Part shown: positions 23,299-33,786 of the stretch, piece after piece
How positions within the stretch are numbered: the stretch's first letter is position 1
Layout: the number at the start of each line of letters is the position of its first letter
From: Gari tellinella
Lineage: Eukaryota; Mollusca; Bivalvia; Cardiida; Psammobiidae
NCBI GenBank assembly: GCA_922989275.2
Contig: OV277857.1
Location: forward strand, 49,577,083-49,641,082
Length of the DNA: 64,000 nucleotides
Reading direction: 5' to 3'
The notes under the pieces: model-generated
Told to the model about the DNA's origin: nothing
Database searches by the model: none
The model's input: only the letters and a program-made list of their open reading frames with translations
Translations under genes and position numbers: made by a program

Positions 23299-25930
23299 AA
23301 TTGTAATGAAGAGATGGTTATAAAACATGTCACCCCTAATTCATGATGACCATACAGAGGTTACTTTTACTGATGATCAGATGTACATACCAGAAAAGTT
23401 TTTCAATTTCGTAGTTTGTTGTACAATTAGTACAGGTTGTGATGCTAACAATTCAATAATGATTTAATAATAATTCAAATACGTTCCTTCTACATACAAA
23501 ATAATATTTTGATAGAAAATGTGCGTTTCTTTTTCGCGCTGAGTGTATATCGATAGTCGAAAATGATATCAATGTTCTGAACTCTTTTGTTGGTTATATA
23601 ATAATTATTGATTATAACCTGTTTGGAGCTTATAAAGATAAAGAAAAAAATAAAATGTTCAGGCCAAAAAGATAAATTAGATACAAGGTATGTATACTTA
23701 CATCAGACAGATTTCTTGGAATGTCCTCATCATCACTGAAATTGTAATGAAGAGATGGTTATAAAACATGTCGCCCCTAATTCATGATGACCATACAGAG
23801 GTTACTTTTACTGCTGATCAGATGTACATGCAAGAAAAGTTTTTCAATTTCGTAGTTTGTTGTACAATTATAATTTAAATACATATCATTTATAGACCTA
23901 TTTTGTTCTCCTTCCTGGATATTCCATATATCGATGTATATGCAAGAAAATGTTATCAATTTCGTAAGTTGTTGTGTAATTATTAATAGTAATATTTTTG
24001 CAAAAAATGTTGAGGCATACGGCATAGGCAATAAAGAAGGGATGTGGTAGTGTTGACTGGCATTGTTGTTCTCATGTAGGGAAAGTCCTCATCATGACTG
24101 AAATTGTAATTTCAAAATGTTTAGACATACCGCATAGGCAATAAAGAAGGGATGTGATGACTGGCATTGTGTAGCGAATGTCCTCATCATGACTGAAATT
24201 GTAATGAAGAGATGGTTATAAAACATGTCACCCCTAATTCATGATGACCATACAGAGGTTACTTTTACTGATGATCATATGTACATGCCAGAAAAGTTTT
24301 TCAATTTCGTAGTTTGTTGTACAATTAGTACAGGTTGTGATGCTAACAATTCAATAATGATTTAATAATAATTCAAATACGTTCCTTCTACATACAAAAT
24401 AATATTTTGATAGAAAATGTGCGTTTCTTTTTGCGCTGAGTGTATATCGATAGTCGAAAATGATTTTCGACTATCGATGTATATGCATGAAAAGTTTATC
24501 AATGTTCTGATTCTGAACTCTTTTGTTTGTTATATAATAATTATTAATTATTACCTGTTTGGAGCTTATGACAATAAAAAAAAAAAAAAATATTCAGGGC
24601 AAAAAGATAAATAAGGTATATGGTATGTATACTTACCTTTGGAATGTCCTCATCATGACTGAAATTGTAATGAAGAGATGGTTATAAAACATGTCACCCC
24701 TAGTTCATGATGACCATACAGAGGTTACTTTTACTGATGATCAGATGTACATGCCAGAAAAGTTTTTCAATTTCGTAGTTTGTTGTACAATTAGTACAGG
24801 TTGTGATGCTAACAATTCAATAATGATTTAATAATAATTCAAATACGTTCCTTCTACATACAAAATAATATTTTGATAGAAAAAGTGCGTTTCTTTTTCG
24901 CGCTGAGTGTATATCGATAGTCGAAAATGATATCAATGTTCTGAACTCTTTTGTTGGTTATATAATAATTATTGATTATAACCTGTTTGGAGCTTATAAA
25001 GATAAAGAAAAAAATAAAATGTTCAGGCCAAAAAGATAAATTAGATACAAGGTATGTATACTTACATCAGACAGATTTCTTGGAATGTCCTCATCATGAC
25101 TGAAATTGTAATGAAGAGATGGTTATAAAACATGTCGCCCCTAATTCATGATGACCATACAGAGGTTACTTTTACTGATGATCAGATGTACATGCAAGAA
25201 AAGTTTTTCAATTTCGTAGTTTGTTGTACAATTATAATTTAAATACATATCATTTATAGACCTATTTTGTTCTCCTTCCTGGATATTCCATATATCGATG
25301 TATATGCAAGAAAATGTTATCAATTTCGTAAGTTGTTGTGTAATTATTAATAGTAATATTTTTGCAAAAAATTTGAGGCATACGGCATAGGCAATAAAGA
25401 AGGGATGTGGTAGTGTTGACTGGCATTGTTGTTCTCGTGTTGTTCTCATGTAGGGAAAGTCCTCATCATGACTGAAATTGTAATTTCAAAATGTTTAGAC
25501 ATACCGCATAGGCAATAAAGAAGGGATGTGTTGACTGGCATTGCGTAGCGAATGTCCTCATCATGACTGAAATTGTAATGAAGAGATGGTTATAAAACAT
25601 GTCACCCCTAATTCATGATGACCATACAGAGGTTACTTTTACTGATGATCAGATGTACATGCAAGAAAAGTTTTTCAATTTCGTAGTTTGTTGTACAATT
25701 ATAATTTAAATACATATCATTTATAGACCTATTTTGTTCTCCTTCCTGGATATTCCATATATCGATGTATATGCAAGAAAATGTTATCAATTTCGTAAGT
25801 TGTTGTGTAATTATTAATAGTAATATTTTTGCAAAAAATGTTGAGGCATACGGCATAGGCAATAAAGAAGGGATGTGGTAGTGTTGACTGGCATTGTTGT
25901 TCTCGTGTTGTTCTCATGTAGGGAAAGTCC

Positions 25931-26597
25931 TCATCATGACTGAGTCTGCCCTGTCATTGCCTGAATCTGATATGGATCTTCCTTATTCGGATTTTAAACC
26001 ACAGATAACTAAATTTATTTTAAGAAATTGGCAGGAGTCTTGGAGTGGGGAAACTCACAACAAACTCCATGCCATTAAACCTGTATTAGGTGAAAGTTTA
26101 AACTCATGCCGGTCGATTCGCCGAGATGAGGTAGTTTTAGCTAGACTAAGAATTGGACATTCTTATATTACACATTCATATCTTTTAAAACGTGAGGTTC
26201 AACCAGAATGTTTATTTTGTTTTGAACCTTATACAATTCAGCACATTCTTATTGAGTGTGCTGATTTAACTTTAATTAGAAATAGGTTCTTTCAGGCAGA
26301 TTCCCTGCGGGAACTGTTTGAGTTTGTTGATATTTATAAAATACTTGAATTTTTAAAAGAGATTAATTTATATTATAAAATTTGAATAAATTATATTTTT
26401 TAAAAATAATTTTTGTATGTCGATTATGTGTTGTCAATATTTGGTTTACTTTCCCGTTGATCGGGACTGACATTGACGTAATCAATTAGTTGATATTGTT
26501 TTAAATTTGATATTGTAATTATTTATTCGGCTCTAAATGACCTTTTTGTGTCGATGGGCCGTAAAACACCATTCATTCATTCATTCATCATGACTGA
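25931..26597 (+). mobile_element. 5'-truncated LINE copy, ~0.64 kb, same target as the previous copy
   Basis: Bases 25944-26584 match the LINE from the end of RNase H to the ATTC tail. They are flanked by the same 13-mer TCATCATGACTGA (25931-25943, 26585-26597). The truncation point differs from the 22-kb copy, so this is an independent insertion into the same target sequence of another module. Confidence 0.92.
25944..26385 (+). pseudogene. ORF2 C-terminal fragment (post-RNase H)
   Basis: About 146 codons of ORF2 remain in frame to the native stop, including the CLFC...H...C knuckle. By chance it fuses in frame with array sequence upstream, giving an apparent 163-codon ORF from 25894; that start is not a real gene start. 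Confidence 0.82.
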
Positions 26598-26960
26598 AAT
26601 TGTAATGAAGAGATGGTTATAAAACATGTCACCCCTAGTTCATGATGACCATACAGAGGTTACTTTTACTGATGATCAGATGTACATGCCAGAAAAGTTT
26701 TTCAATTTCGTAGTTTGTTGTACAATTAGTACAGGTTGTGATGCTAACAATTCAATAATGATTTAATAATAATTCAAATACGTTCCTTCTACATACAAAA
26801 TAATATTTTGATAGAAAATGTGCGTTTCTTTTTCGCGCTGAGTGTATATATGTGACTTGAACTGGTCCTCATGACTGAAATTGTAATGAAGAGATGGTTA
26901 TAAAACATGTCACCCCTAATTCATGATGACCATACAGAGGTTACTTTTACTGATGATCAG

Positions 26961-27795
26961 ATCAGAAACTACAAAATGTACATAAAACACTGCGATATAA
27001 TTAATCAGAAATTTCAATTTCAGTATTTTTTCATTTTTTATCTACAACCATTATAAACGTTGATTCAACGTTGGCAGTAAATTGGCTACCGATGGATGGT
27101 CGTCCATGGTTGAAATCAGGTTGATCAACGTTACGACGGAAAATCAACGTTGATTCAACGTTGAAACAACGTTGTGTGCCTGCTGGGATATAACTCTATG
27201 TAAAACTGTGACCCCTGGGGCATAATTTGAACAAACTAATGATAGAGGACCTGTATGCGATGCTATGTGTCAAATATCTAATCTATGGCCCTTGTAGTTT
27301 CAAAGAAGAAGATTGTTTAAGTTTTCATTGAAAAAAAATCTATTCTTAGCCCCTGTGACCTAGTTATGCAACAGACTGGAACCATTTGAACAATTTTGGT
27401 AAAGGACATCTAAAAAATATCAAGGCTCTGGCCATATTAGTTTCAGAGAAGAAGACGTTTGAAAATTTCACTATATAACTATGTAAAACTGTGACCCCCG
27501 GGGCGGGGCCAATTTTGACCCCAGGGGCATAATTTGTAGGCGATGCTTTGTGCCAAATATCTAAGCTCTGGCCCTTGTAGTTTCAGACGGATACACAGAC
27601 GGACAAAGTGGCGACTATATGCTCCCCCCCCCCTTATAGGGGAGCATAAAAATCCGAGAAGATGCAGTCTGCCACACTGAATTGGGGATTGGGTAAATTT
27701 ATGCTCAGGATGTTTTGCATAAATCTGTTTACAATGCAGTAAAATAGGATCTGTCGTTGAACATAAATATGTAAAATGATGCCATATCGACTTAC
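26961..27795. repeat. Intergenic/intronic dispersed repeats
   Basis: At 27056-27185 there is an inverted family built on CAACGTTGATTCAACGTTG. At 27185-27650 there is about one and a half units of the same GTGACC.../CTATATAACT family seen at 29.7-31.1 kb, ending in a short hairpin TATGCTCCCC...GGGGAGCATA. No exon was recognised here on either strand. Confidence 0.7.
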
Positions 27796-28061
27796 CATTT
27801 CAGCGTTTGCTGCAATGACCAGCAACAGCACCACACCAGCAATCATATAAATGTTCTTCATCATTGAACTGTCAAAAATAGAAAAAAGTGTTAGTAAATT
27901 GTAAGATGTGGGTGTATATGGATAAAACAACACTAGTAATAAGCATAATCTATTCATTTTCTGTTTCAAAAACACAAAGAAAACTTATTAGTATACCTGG
28001 CTTCAAATACGTTTTTTTCTTTTTGTATGAAAATGTAAACTTTTGGAGCTTTGTCAGCCAT
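27796..28061 (-). CDS. Two-exon 5' part of a candidate gene encoding a signal/anchor peptide
   Basis: Exon A is 28061-27997 (65 nt), starting ATGGCTGACAAAGC with A at -3 and G at +4, and encoding MADKAPKVYIF... It ends CCAG|GTATAC. The 128-nt intron contains a perfect branch site TACTAAC followed by ACTTTTTTCTATTTTTGACAG. Exon B is 27868-27796 and continues in frame: AG|T TCA ATG ATG AAG. It encodes MMKNIYMIAGVVLLL and then VIAANAEM, a strong hydrophobic signal or anchor segment with a plausible cleavage after ANA. Translation could instead start at the ATG in exon B (27864), giving a classic 20-residue signal peptide. Exon B ends ATG|GTAAGTCG, in phase 0. No downstream exon lies before the tandem array, which begins 835 bp further on in the direction of transcription. 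I do not recognise the family. The splice logic is good; expression is unproven. Confidence 0.5.
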
Positions 28062-28498
28062 AATGTTATTATATGTATTTGTAAGGTGTGTCGGTGGATG
28101 GCTCCCCGACCCCGACGCACCTATGACCGGGACAATAAATGAGGTCCTTACTGACAAAGCCTGAGAAAAAAAAAAGAAAAAAATGAAAAAAAAATGGATT
28201 AAAGCGACTCGCAACCAGATGGCGCATTGCAAAAATAAAATAAATTCTCAAATATAACCAAAAGGGAAGCATTATCGTGCATCTGGCATTGGAAAAATAT
28301 TACCAGTCTAAAAACACCCTCAAGAAAAGTCTACCAATCTTAGTTTTAGATATTTTCCATCGTTTTATCTATAGCGTCGAAAGTTGCTATAGAAAGTGAT
28401 CACGGGTTCAGAAATAAACCCGAGCCGAATAATGTAGTTGGATGTACTCTCCATCGCCAAACACTGAAATACGTAAAATCGATCCCATATATATGAAT
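28062..28498. other. No gene recognised
   Basis: The stretch contains an A-rich run (28164-28200) and otherwise unique-looking AT-rich DNA. If the minus-strand gene at 27.8-28.06 kb is real, its promoter would be here. AATACATATAATAACATT just upstream of the exon A ATG is only a weak TATA-like candidate. Confidence 0.4.
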
Positions 28499-28587
28499 AG
28501 TTCCGTGGCCCAATGGGTCAAGCGGTTTCCTCATTTTGCCTTATGTCCGCCCATGCCGGGTTCCGGGTTCGATTCCCACCAGAGCTC
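28499..28587 (+). repeat. tRNA-derived SINE head or pseudo-tRNA
   Basis: A-box-like GTGGCCCAATGGGTCAAGCGG is followed ~35 bp later by a B-box GGGTTCGATTCCCACC, the spacing of a pol III internal promoter. The order resembles a tRNA-Arg/Ser type, but the acceptor stem does not close and the T stem is imperfect, so it is not a functional tRNA. AT-rich sequence follows. Confidence 0.6.
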
Positions 28588-29204
28588 AATATTTTTTTTT
28601 ATTGAAATGCTTTTTTTAAACAGAATTTCTTATCCTAAACTGATTCTTACCCATTTATATAAACGTTCATCACATATATACTAATTACTATTTTTAATGC
28701 TAAATCTGGTTGCCAGTCTCTTTAAAGCTGAATAAAGTCGAAACCGGTAGATTAAACTAGACCCGTGCCTGTCTGGTTATTTGTACCCTAGCTTTCCTCT
28801 TATGAAAATTAAACCTATATGGTTTCAAGTTCACAGTGCTCCCTCTCTACAAGGGCACCAAATTGGAGACACAGGGCATATTGTTCAGAGGGAGTCGATA
28901 TAAGAGGACTTAAACTTGGCTTACATTTGCAAACAGCTTGAGTCCAGATCAGACTTCACATAACGCTGCGTCTGAGCTAGATTTAAGCTGTCGATCTCGC
29001 TCGTCGTTATATTTATTCTATCAAAGTGTCCACTTACATGTACATTGTAATTGAGAAAAGAGCAGACGTCAAATGTTAGCAGACTGATTTTCAGTCTTGA
29101 AAAGGTTCGATATAAATGTCTTGTGTAAAAGGGATGAGTATCGTACTATATGATTTCTCTGCTGCCAGTTAGAGAACGGATAGCAGTAATTTTTGTATGA
29201 AATG
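28588..29204. other. No gene recognised
   Basis: Nothing coding was seen. A degenerate GATCAG-type hairpin (GCTTGAGTCCAGATCAGAC) lies near 28935-29000. Confidence 0.5.
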
Positions 29205-29426
29205 TACAGTAGAGAAGACATTCTTTCCCGCTTAAACGCCAATGCAATGCACTCAGCTGTGGAAATTTACTTTTGAAATTCATAACTATATATTTAATCT
29301 GAGTAGCAAACAGGTTGGAGCCTGATCAGACACCGGGTTACCCGGCGTCTGATCAGGCTCCAGTCTGTTTGCAATGGAGATAAAAGTTTCAGAGTAAAGG
29401 GCATTTATTGGAAAAGAACATTTCAG
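29205..29426. mobile_element. Tc1/mariner-like MITE, decayed right end
   Basis: The left end TA|CAGTAGAGAAGACATTC and central hairpin (29306-29372, arms GCAAACAGGTTGGAGCCTG/CTCCAGTCTGTTTGC around CCGGGTTACCCGG) match the family described at 33541. The right TIR is degenerate (GGAAAAGAACATTTCAG). Confidence 0.7.
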
Positions 29427-29744
29427 TCAAGTTGCTGCACGGAGATCATGCATATCGCAAGAAGGAAAGTGTACGAATATATATCCTATGTTACCTTGCT
29501 AACCTACTTACCATTATTAACTATTCTCTAAAAATAAATCATGCCAAACTTGACCTAAAGTGACCTAGATTATGACTTAATATGACCCACAAATCAACCT
29601 CTACAGTGTAAACAAGATTTTTCAATGATTTGACCTAGTGACCTAGTTTTTGAACGGACACAATCCATTTTGATTATGACCTAGATTTGATGTAGGCAAA
29701 CATTCTGAAAATATTTCATACAAATCTAGTGAGATTTGTAGCTT

Positions 29745-31085
29745 CAACAAGAGCCCCATGGGGCATATTTCGCTCACCTGAGAATAGCTGACAAAAAGGA
29801 TATGATTTATTTCCAGGACGGGGTCATTTTTTAGCCGACGGGCATAATTTGAAAAATCTTGATAGAGGACAATGTATATGATGCTATGTGCCAAATATCT
29901 AAGATCAGGGTACTAGAGTTTTAGACAAGATTTTTAAAAGTTTCCATTGAAAAAATCTATTTTTTTAGCTCCTGTGACCTACATATGCAACAGACTGAAA
30001 TCGTTTGAACAAAATAGGTAAAGGACATCAGAAGTGTCACCATGCCAAATATCAAAGCTCTGGCCATATTAGTGTCAGAGAAGACGTTTGAAAATTTCAC
30101 TATATAACTATGTAAATCTGTGATCCCCGGGGCAGGGCCAATTTTGACCCAAGAGATATAATTTGAACAAACTTGATAGAAGTCTTGTAGATGATAATTA
30201 GTATAATGTGCCAAATATTTAAGCTCTGGTCCTTCTAAGGTTTTAGAAGATTTTTTAAGTTTTTATAGAAAAAATCTATTTTAGCTCCTGTGACCTAGAT
30301 ATGCAACAGACCCAAACCATTTGAACAAAATAGGTAAAGCATATTTAGAAGTGTCACCATACCAAATATCAAAGCTCTGGCCATATTAATGTCAGAGGAG
30401 AAGACGTTTGAAATTTTCACTATATAACTCTGTAAAAGTGTGACCCCTAGGGCGGGGCCAATTTTGACACTAGGAGAATAATTTGAACAAACTTGATAGA
30501 GGACCTGTAGGCAATGCTATGTGTCGAATATCTAAGCTTCGGACCTTGTAGTTTCAGACGAGATTTTTAAGTTTTTATTGAAAAAAATCTACTTTTAGCT
30601 CCTGTGACCTAGATATGCAACCGACCCAAACCATTTGAACAGTATTGGTATAGGACATCTAGAAGTGTCACCATGCCAAATATCAAAGATCTGGCCATAT
30701 TTTTTTCAGAGGAGAAGACGTTTGAAAATTTCACTATAAAACTCTATGTAGAACTGTGACCCCTGGGGCATAATTTGAACAAACTTGATAGAGGACCTGT
30801 AGATGATGATATGTGCCAAATATCTAAGCTCTGGCCCTGGCAGTTTTTTACAAGAAGATTTTTTAAGATTTCCTTATTTTTCACTTTGGTTGCCATGGCA
30901 ACCCGAGTTTTGCATTGTTTTTAATTCTTTGAACAAATTTGAAAGAGCTTGACCCAAGTAACATTTCTGTAAAGTGTGGTTAATTATGTCAAGCGGTATA
31001 GGAGAAGATGTCATTTGAAGCAATTGTTAACGACGACGGACGATGCATGACGCCGGACACATGGGCTTAGGTGAGCTAAAAAGGT
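29745..31085. repeat. Dispersed element with ~316-bp internal tandem units
   Basis: About four diverged units recur, marked by TGTGACCTACATATGCAAC near 29968, 30288 and 30603 (315-320 bp apart) and by AATTTGAACAAACTTGATAG. The outer ends carry inverted GCTCACC/GGTGAGC motifs (CGCTCACCTG near 29770; TTAGGTGAGCTAAAAAGG at 31066-31084). A shorter relative is at 27185-27650. There is no coding capacity; short ORFs inside are spurious. Confidence 0.75.
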
Positions 31086-31797
31086 TAACACTGATTTTCT
31101 TTTATTTGAATCAGTGACCAAGTTTTCAACCAGACATCATTCAAAATTAACTGAGCTAGATATTCGAACTTAACCTTGGTATCAATAAGGCAAACATTCT
31201 GACCAAGTTCCATAAAGATCAGATAAAATTTAAAACCTCAAGAGTGTTAACAAGGTTTTTTATATTATTTTACCTCGTAACCTAGTTTTGACCTGGTTTG
31301 ACCCATATTCAAAATTGACCTATATAGATATCAATGAGACACTCTGACCAAATTTCATCAAGAGATCAGACGAAATTTGTAGCCTCTAGAGTGTTAACAA
31401 GGTTTTTCTACGATTTGACCTAGTTTTTGACCCGACATGACCTGCACTTAACGAATCTTCTAACTGTGCACTTTTCATTTCGCTATATATCTTTTATTTA
31501 TAAGAATTTCCACACAATGTTTTGCATGTTGGCTATTGACTGACATTGAAATGTCATATCGTAATCAAATCTAAAAAATTGTGTTTGACGACCCAGTGAA
31601 CCTTGAAACGACAAAATACTCAATTTGCACGAAGCTAAACTTTAGATGCGAAATGTCTGCAACGTCTTTCTACCATTCAGATTCAGAAAAACACATAAGT
31701 TTTAAAATAAAAAATTGAAAACATATCAAGTAAATGGAATTAATTTTACATCTTATTTTGCTTGATCTACAATATAGATTGCTTGATCTACAAGAAT
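31086..31797. repeat. GTTAACAAGGTTTTT / TTTGACCTAG repeat, then unremarkable DNA
   Basis: From 31086 to ~31450 a second bivalve-type family repeats GTTAACAAGGTTTTT and TTTTTGACCCGACATGACC about three times, with large divergence. A related patch lies at 29520-29660. Nothing was recognised from 31450 to 31797. Confidence 0.55.
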
Positions 31798-31800
31798 TAG

Positions 31801-32667
31801 GGACGATGTGAACCACCGCCGATGTGAACCATCGCTGATGTGAACCGATTTACCAGACGATGTGAACCACCCCATATGACGATGTGAACCTGTTTTTTTT
31901 AGTTTTATAAGTGAAAAAATCAGATTTGTTTATAACAATTGGAAACTATGTATACTTTATAATGTGCATTGACCTGCTAAATATATTACCCTCTATTAGC
32001 GATTTTAAGTGGGCAAAAAAAAGGTAAATTCTCATTAAACAGTTTTGCCGTTCACGATTATGCAAACTGTCAAATTCTTCAACCATCGCCAGGTGCGTCG
32101 TTCATATACATATTTGGTGACTAAATATCGTTAAAAACATGCTTTGGTAATATTTCTAATTGGTGCAATTAAATTCACACCTTCTTAATAAAATGAGCAA
32201 ACAAACTAATTCATGTAATCAATTGTTTCATAATAGTATACTAAATTGGAGTATGGTTTTGCAATTAAAAACTATTATCATGTTTGCATGTTTGATGGCA
32301 TTTGAAAATGGTTACCTGTTTCATAGAAGTTTGATGGGTAGCTAATAGAGATCTGTAATTTTTATTCTGAGCATATTTTTAGTTGTTTTTTTTTTAATTA
32401 AAAAAAATTATTTTCAATATTTATATAAAGTCTCCTGTATAATTTTTTTTTGACCCGAGCTGGTTTGGATCTAGACCGTTTTGATTGGAAACTCTTCACA
32501 ATTGTTTAATACAAGGAAAAATATGAAGACTTGGGTCGTTTTATATTGAAAAAAAAAGTTCACATCGTCCAATAGGGTGGTTCACATCGTCCTGAAAATC
32601 GGTTCACATCGTCCAAAAAATCGGTTCACATCGTCTAGGTTCACATCGGCGGTGGTTCACATCGTCC
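31801..32667. mobile_element. ~870-bp TIR element with clustered GACGATGTGAACC repeats
   Basis: The left end has five close copies of (G)ACGATGTGAACC between 31801 and 31890. The right end has six in the opposite orientation between 32558 and 32667. The terminal parts, GGACGATGTGAACCACCGCC, are inverted copies of each other. The interior (31890-32557) is AT-rich and non-coding. Arrays of a short motif at both ends resemble transposase-binding sites of non-autonomous DNA transposons. No clear target duplication was seen. Confidence 0.75.
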
Positions 32668-32689
32668 ATATACCATCTAGAATATAGAG

Positions 32690-33130
32690 CACATTTCGAC
32701 CCTATCCGATTAGGATAGGTTACACCCGAATTTTTGTGCACCTCATTTCTCGACCAATTCAGTGCGCTTTTACATTCCTCTTCACCTTCATTATCAGGAA
32801 TACCATCTAGACTTAGTGGCTTTCGTCTAAATGCCACTATGAATACCGATTTATCAACAATTCCTACGTTCTTTATCAGAAATAGACAACAATTACAGTT
32901 CAACTGGGGTAAAAACTCACTGGGTCGCCATTTTGGTTCGCCTAGAAAACGCTCGGCGAGCAATCGTCAATCTACATTCGGCGAACTTACAAAACGCCCG
33001 CTCAGAACCTATCGTTCAATAGCGCTAACTCAAGAGTTTTGCAAAACGCCACGTGGCGCTCGCGTTAATGAACGCACCCCAGAAGCCCTTTATGCATGTT
33101 TCAGGCACAAATCGGCAACTGGGTAGAACC
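32690..33130 (-). promoter_or_regulatory. CpG-richer segment with YY1-like motif, possible promoter
   Basis: Compared with its surroundings this segment has many CG dinucleotides (CTCGGCGAGC, GCGCTCGCG). On the minus strand it carries CCAAAATGGCGACC near 32925-32940, close to the YY1 consensus AAAATGGCGG often found at TATA-less promoters. GTGAGT follows seven bases after the motif. The two ORFs over it (32604-32963 minus, 32734-33126 plus) have no recognised domain. Assignment is tentative. Confidence 0.3.
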
Positions 33131-33179
33131 ACCGGTGCAGCTGAAAGCAATGTGAAAATAAAACGTTCAAGCAGTATCT

Positions 33180-33440
33180 GCCTTAAATACCAGGTGTCCG
33201 TCTTACTAAGCGTCTTACATGTACGACAAGGACGCTCGTAAGTCAAAACTTTAAAATAGAATCTACCTCTTATTTCTGATTTCCCCATCAAATCATGTCT
33301 TATATATCTATGGAATGTTTTTAAAAGACGATTCAAAGAGATGTCAAAAACAGTATTTGATGGAGAAATAAATAAAAATTGAGAATTTTAAAATATGTCT
33401 TAAAACATATTTTGTCGTACGCTGTTTCGTAAGACGGGTC
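33180..33440. repeat. Decayed palindromic element related to 37457-37692
   Basis: It contains GACGATTCAAAGAGATGTCA, shared in sense or reverse with 37560-37600. It is bounded by TCTTACTAAGCG / CGTAAGACGGGTCCC ends, suggesting an old palindromic MITE. Confidence 0.5.
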
Positions 33441-33540
33441 CCTGATACATGTAATTAACAAAATTCAGTGGTACATGTATAAAACTCCGCCCAGTGTGGA
33501 CATCTATCATCTGGCCTGTTGTATTGGCTTATAAATAAGA

Positions 33541-33786
33541 TACAGTGGAGAAAACGTTATTCTTTCCCGTTTAAACGCAAATGAAACGCAAACGCATTAA
33601 AATGTAGAAAATGACAACATTTTGACAATTCTGAATATTGATTTTAAACTTGACGGCAAACAGTTTAGAGCCTGATCAGACGCCGGGTGACCCGACGTCT
33701 GATCTGGCTCCAAACTGTTTGCAATGGAAATAATAGATTTAGCGTAAACACGTTTATTGGGAAAGAATAACGTTTTCTTTACTGTA
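33541..33786. mobile_element. Tc1/mariner-like MITE, reference copy (246 bp, TA target sites)
   Basis: TA-flanked with terminal inverted repeats CAGTGGAGAAAACGTTATTC and its near-exact inverse at the right end. A central hairpin (33656-33722) has arms CAAACAGTTTAGAGCC/GGCTCCAAACTGTTTG. The TA duplication and CAGT start fit Tc1/mariner mobilisation. Related copies are at 29205, 36403, 46766, 47376, 47813, 51348, 51788 and 56054. The minus-strand ORF through it is a recurrent spurious ORF of this repeat. Confidence 0.85.

Larger units (their letters stand above)
20672..26960. repeat. Higher-order tandem array (right block)
   Basis: This is the continuation of the same array after the full-length LINE. 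The module interrupted at 14533 resumes at 20672 with the duplicated target ATTCAGGGCAAAAAGA. The block is broken by two LINE fragments (22145-23285, 25944-26584). The last module is degenerate: at 26850-26875 the exon region reads, on the minus strand, CAG then TCATGAGGACCAGTTC, with no GTAAGT donor. Array similarity ends at about 26960. Confidence 0.93.

Noticed and set aside
1..26960. Interpretation of the array as a CRISPR or as a centromeric satellite
   Set aside because: Units are 560-815 bp with no short repeat/unique spacer layout. A centromeric role cannot be tested here, and the conserved splice signals are not expected of one.
28499..28587. Functional tRNA gene
   Set aside because: Acceptor stem does not pair and the T stem has a mismatch; only pol III boxes are preserved.
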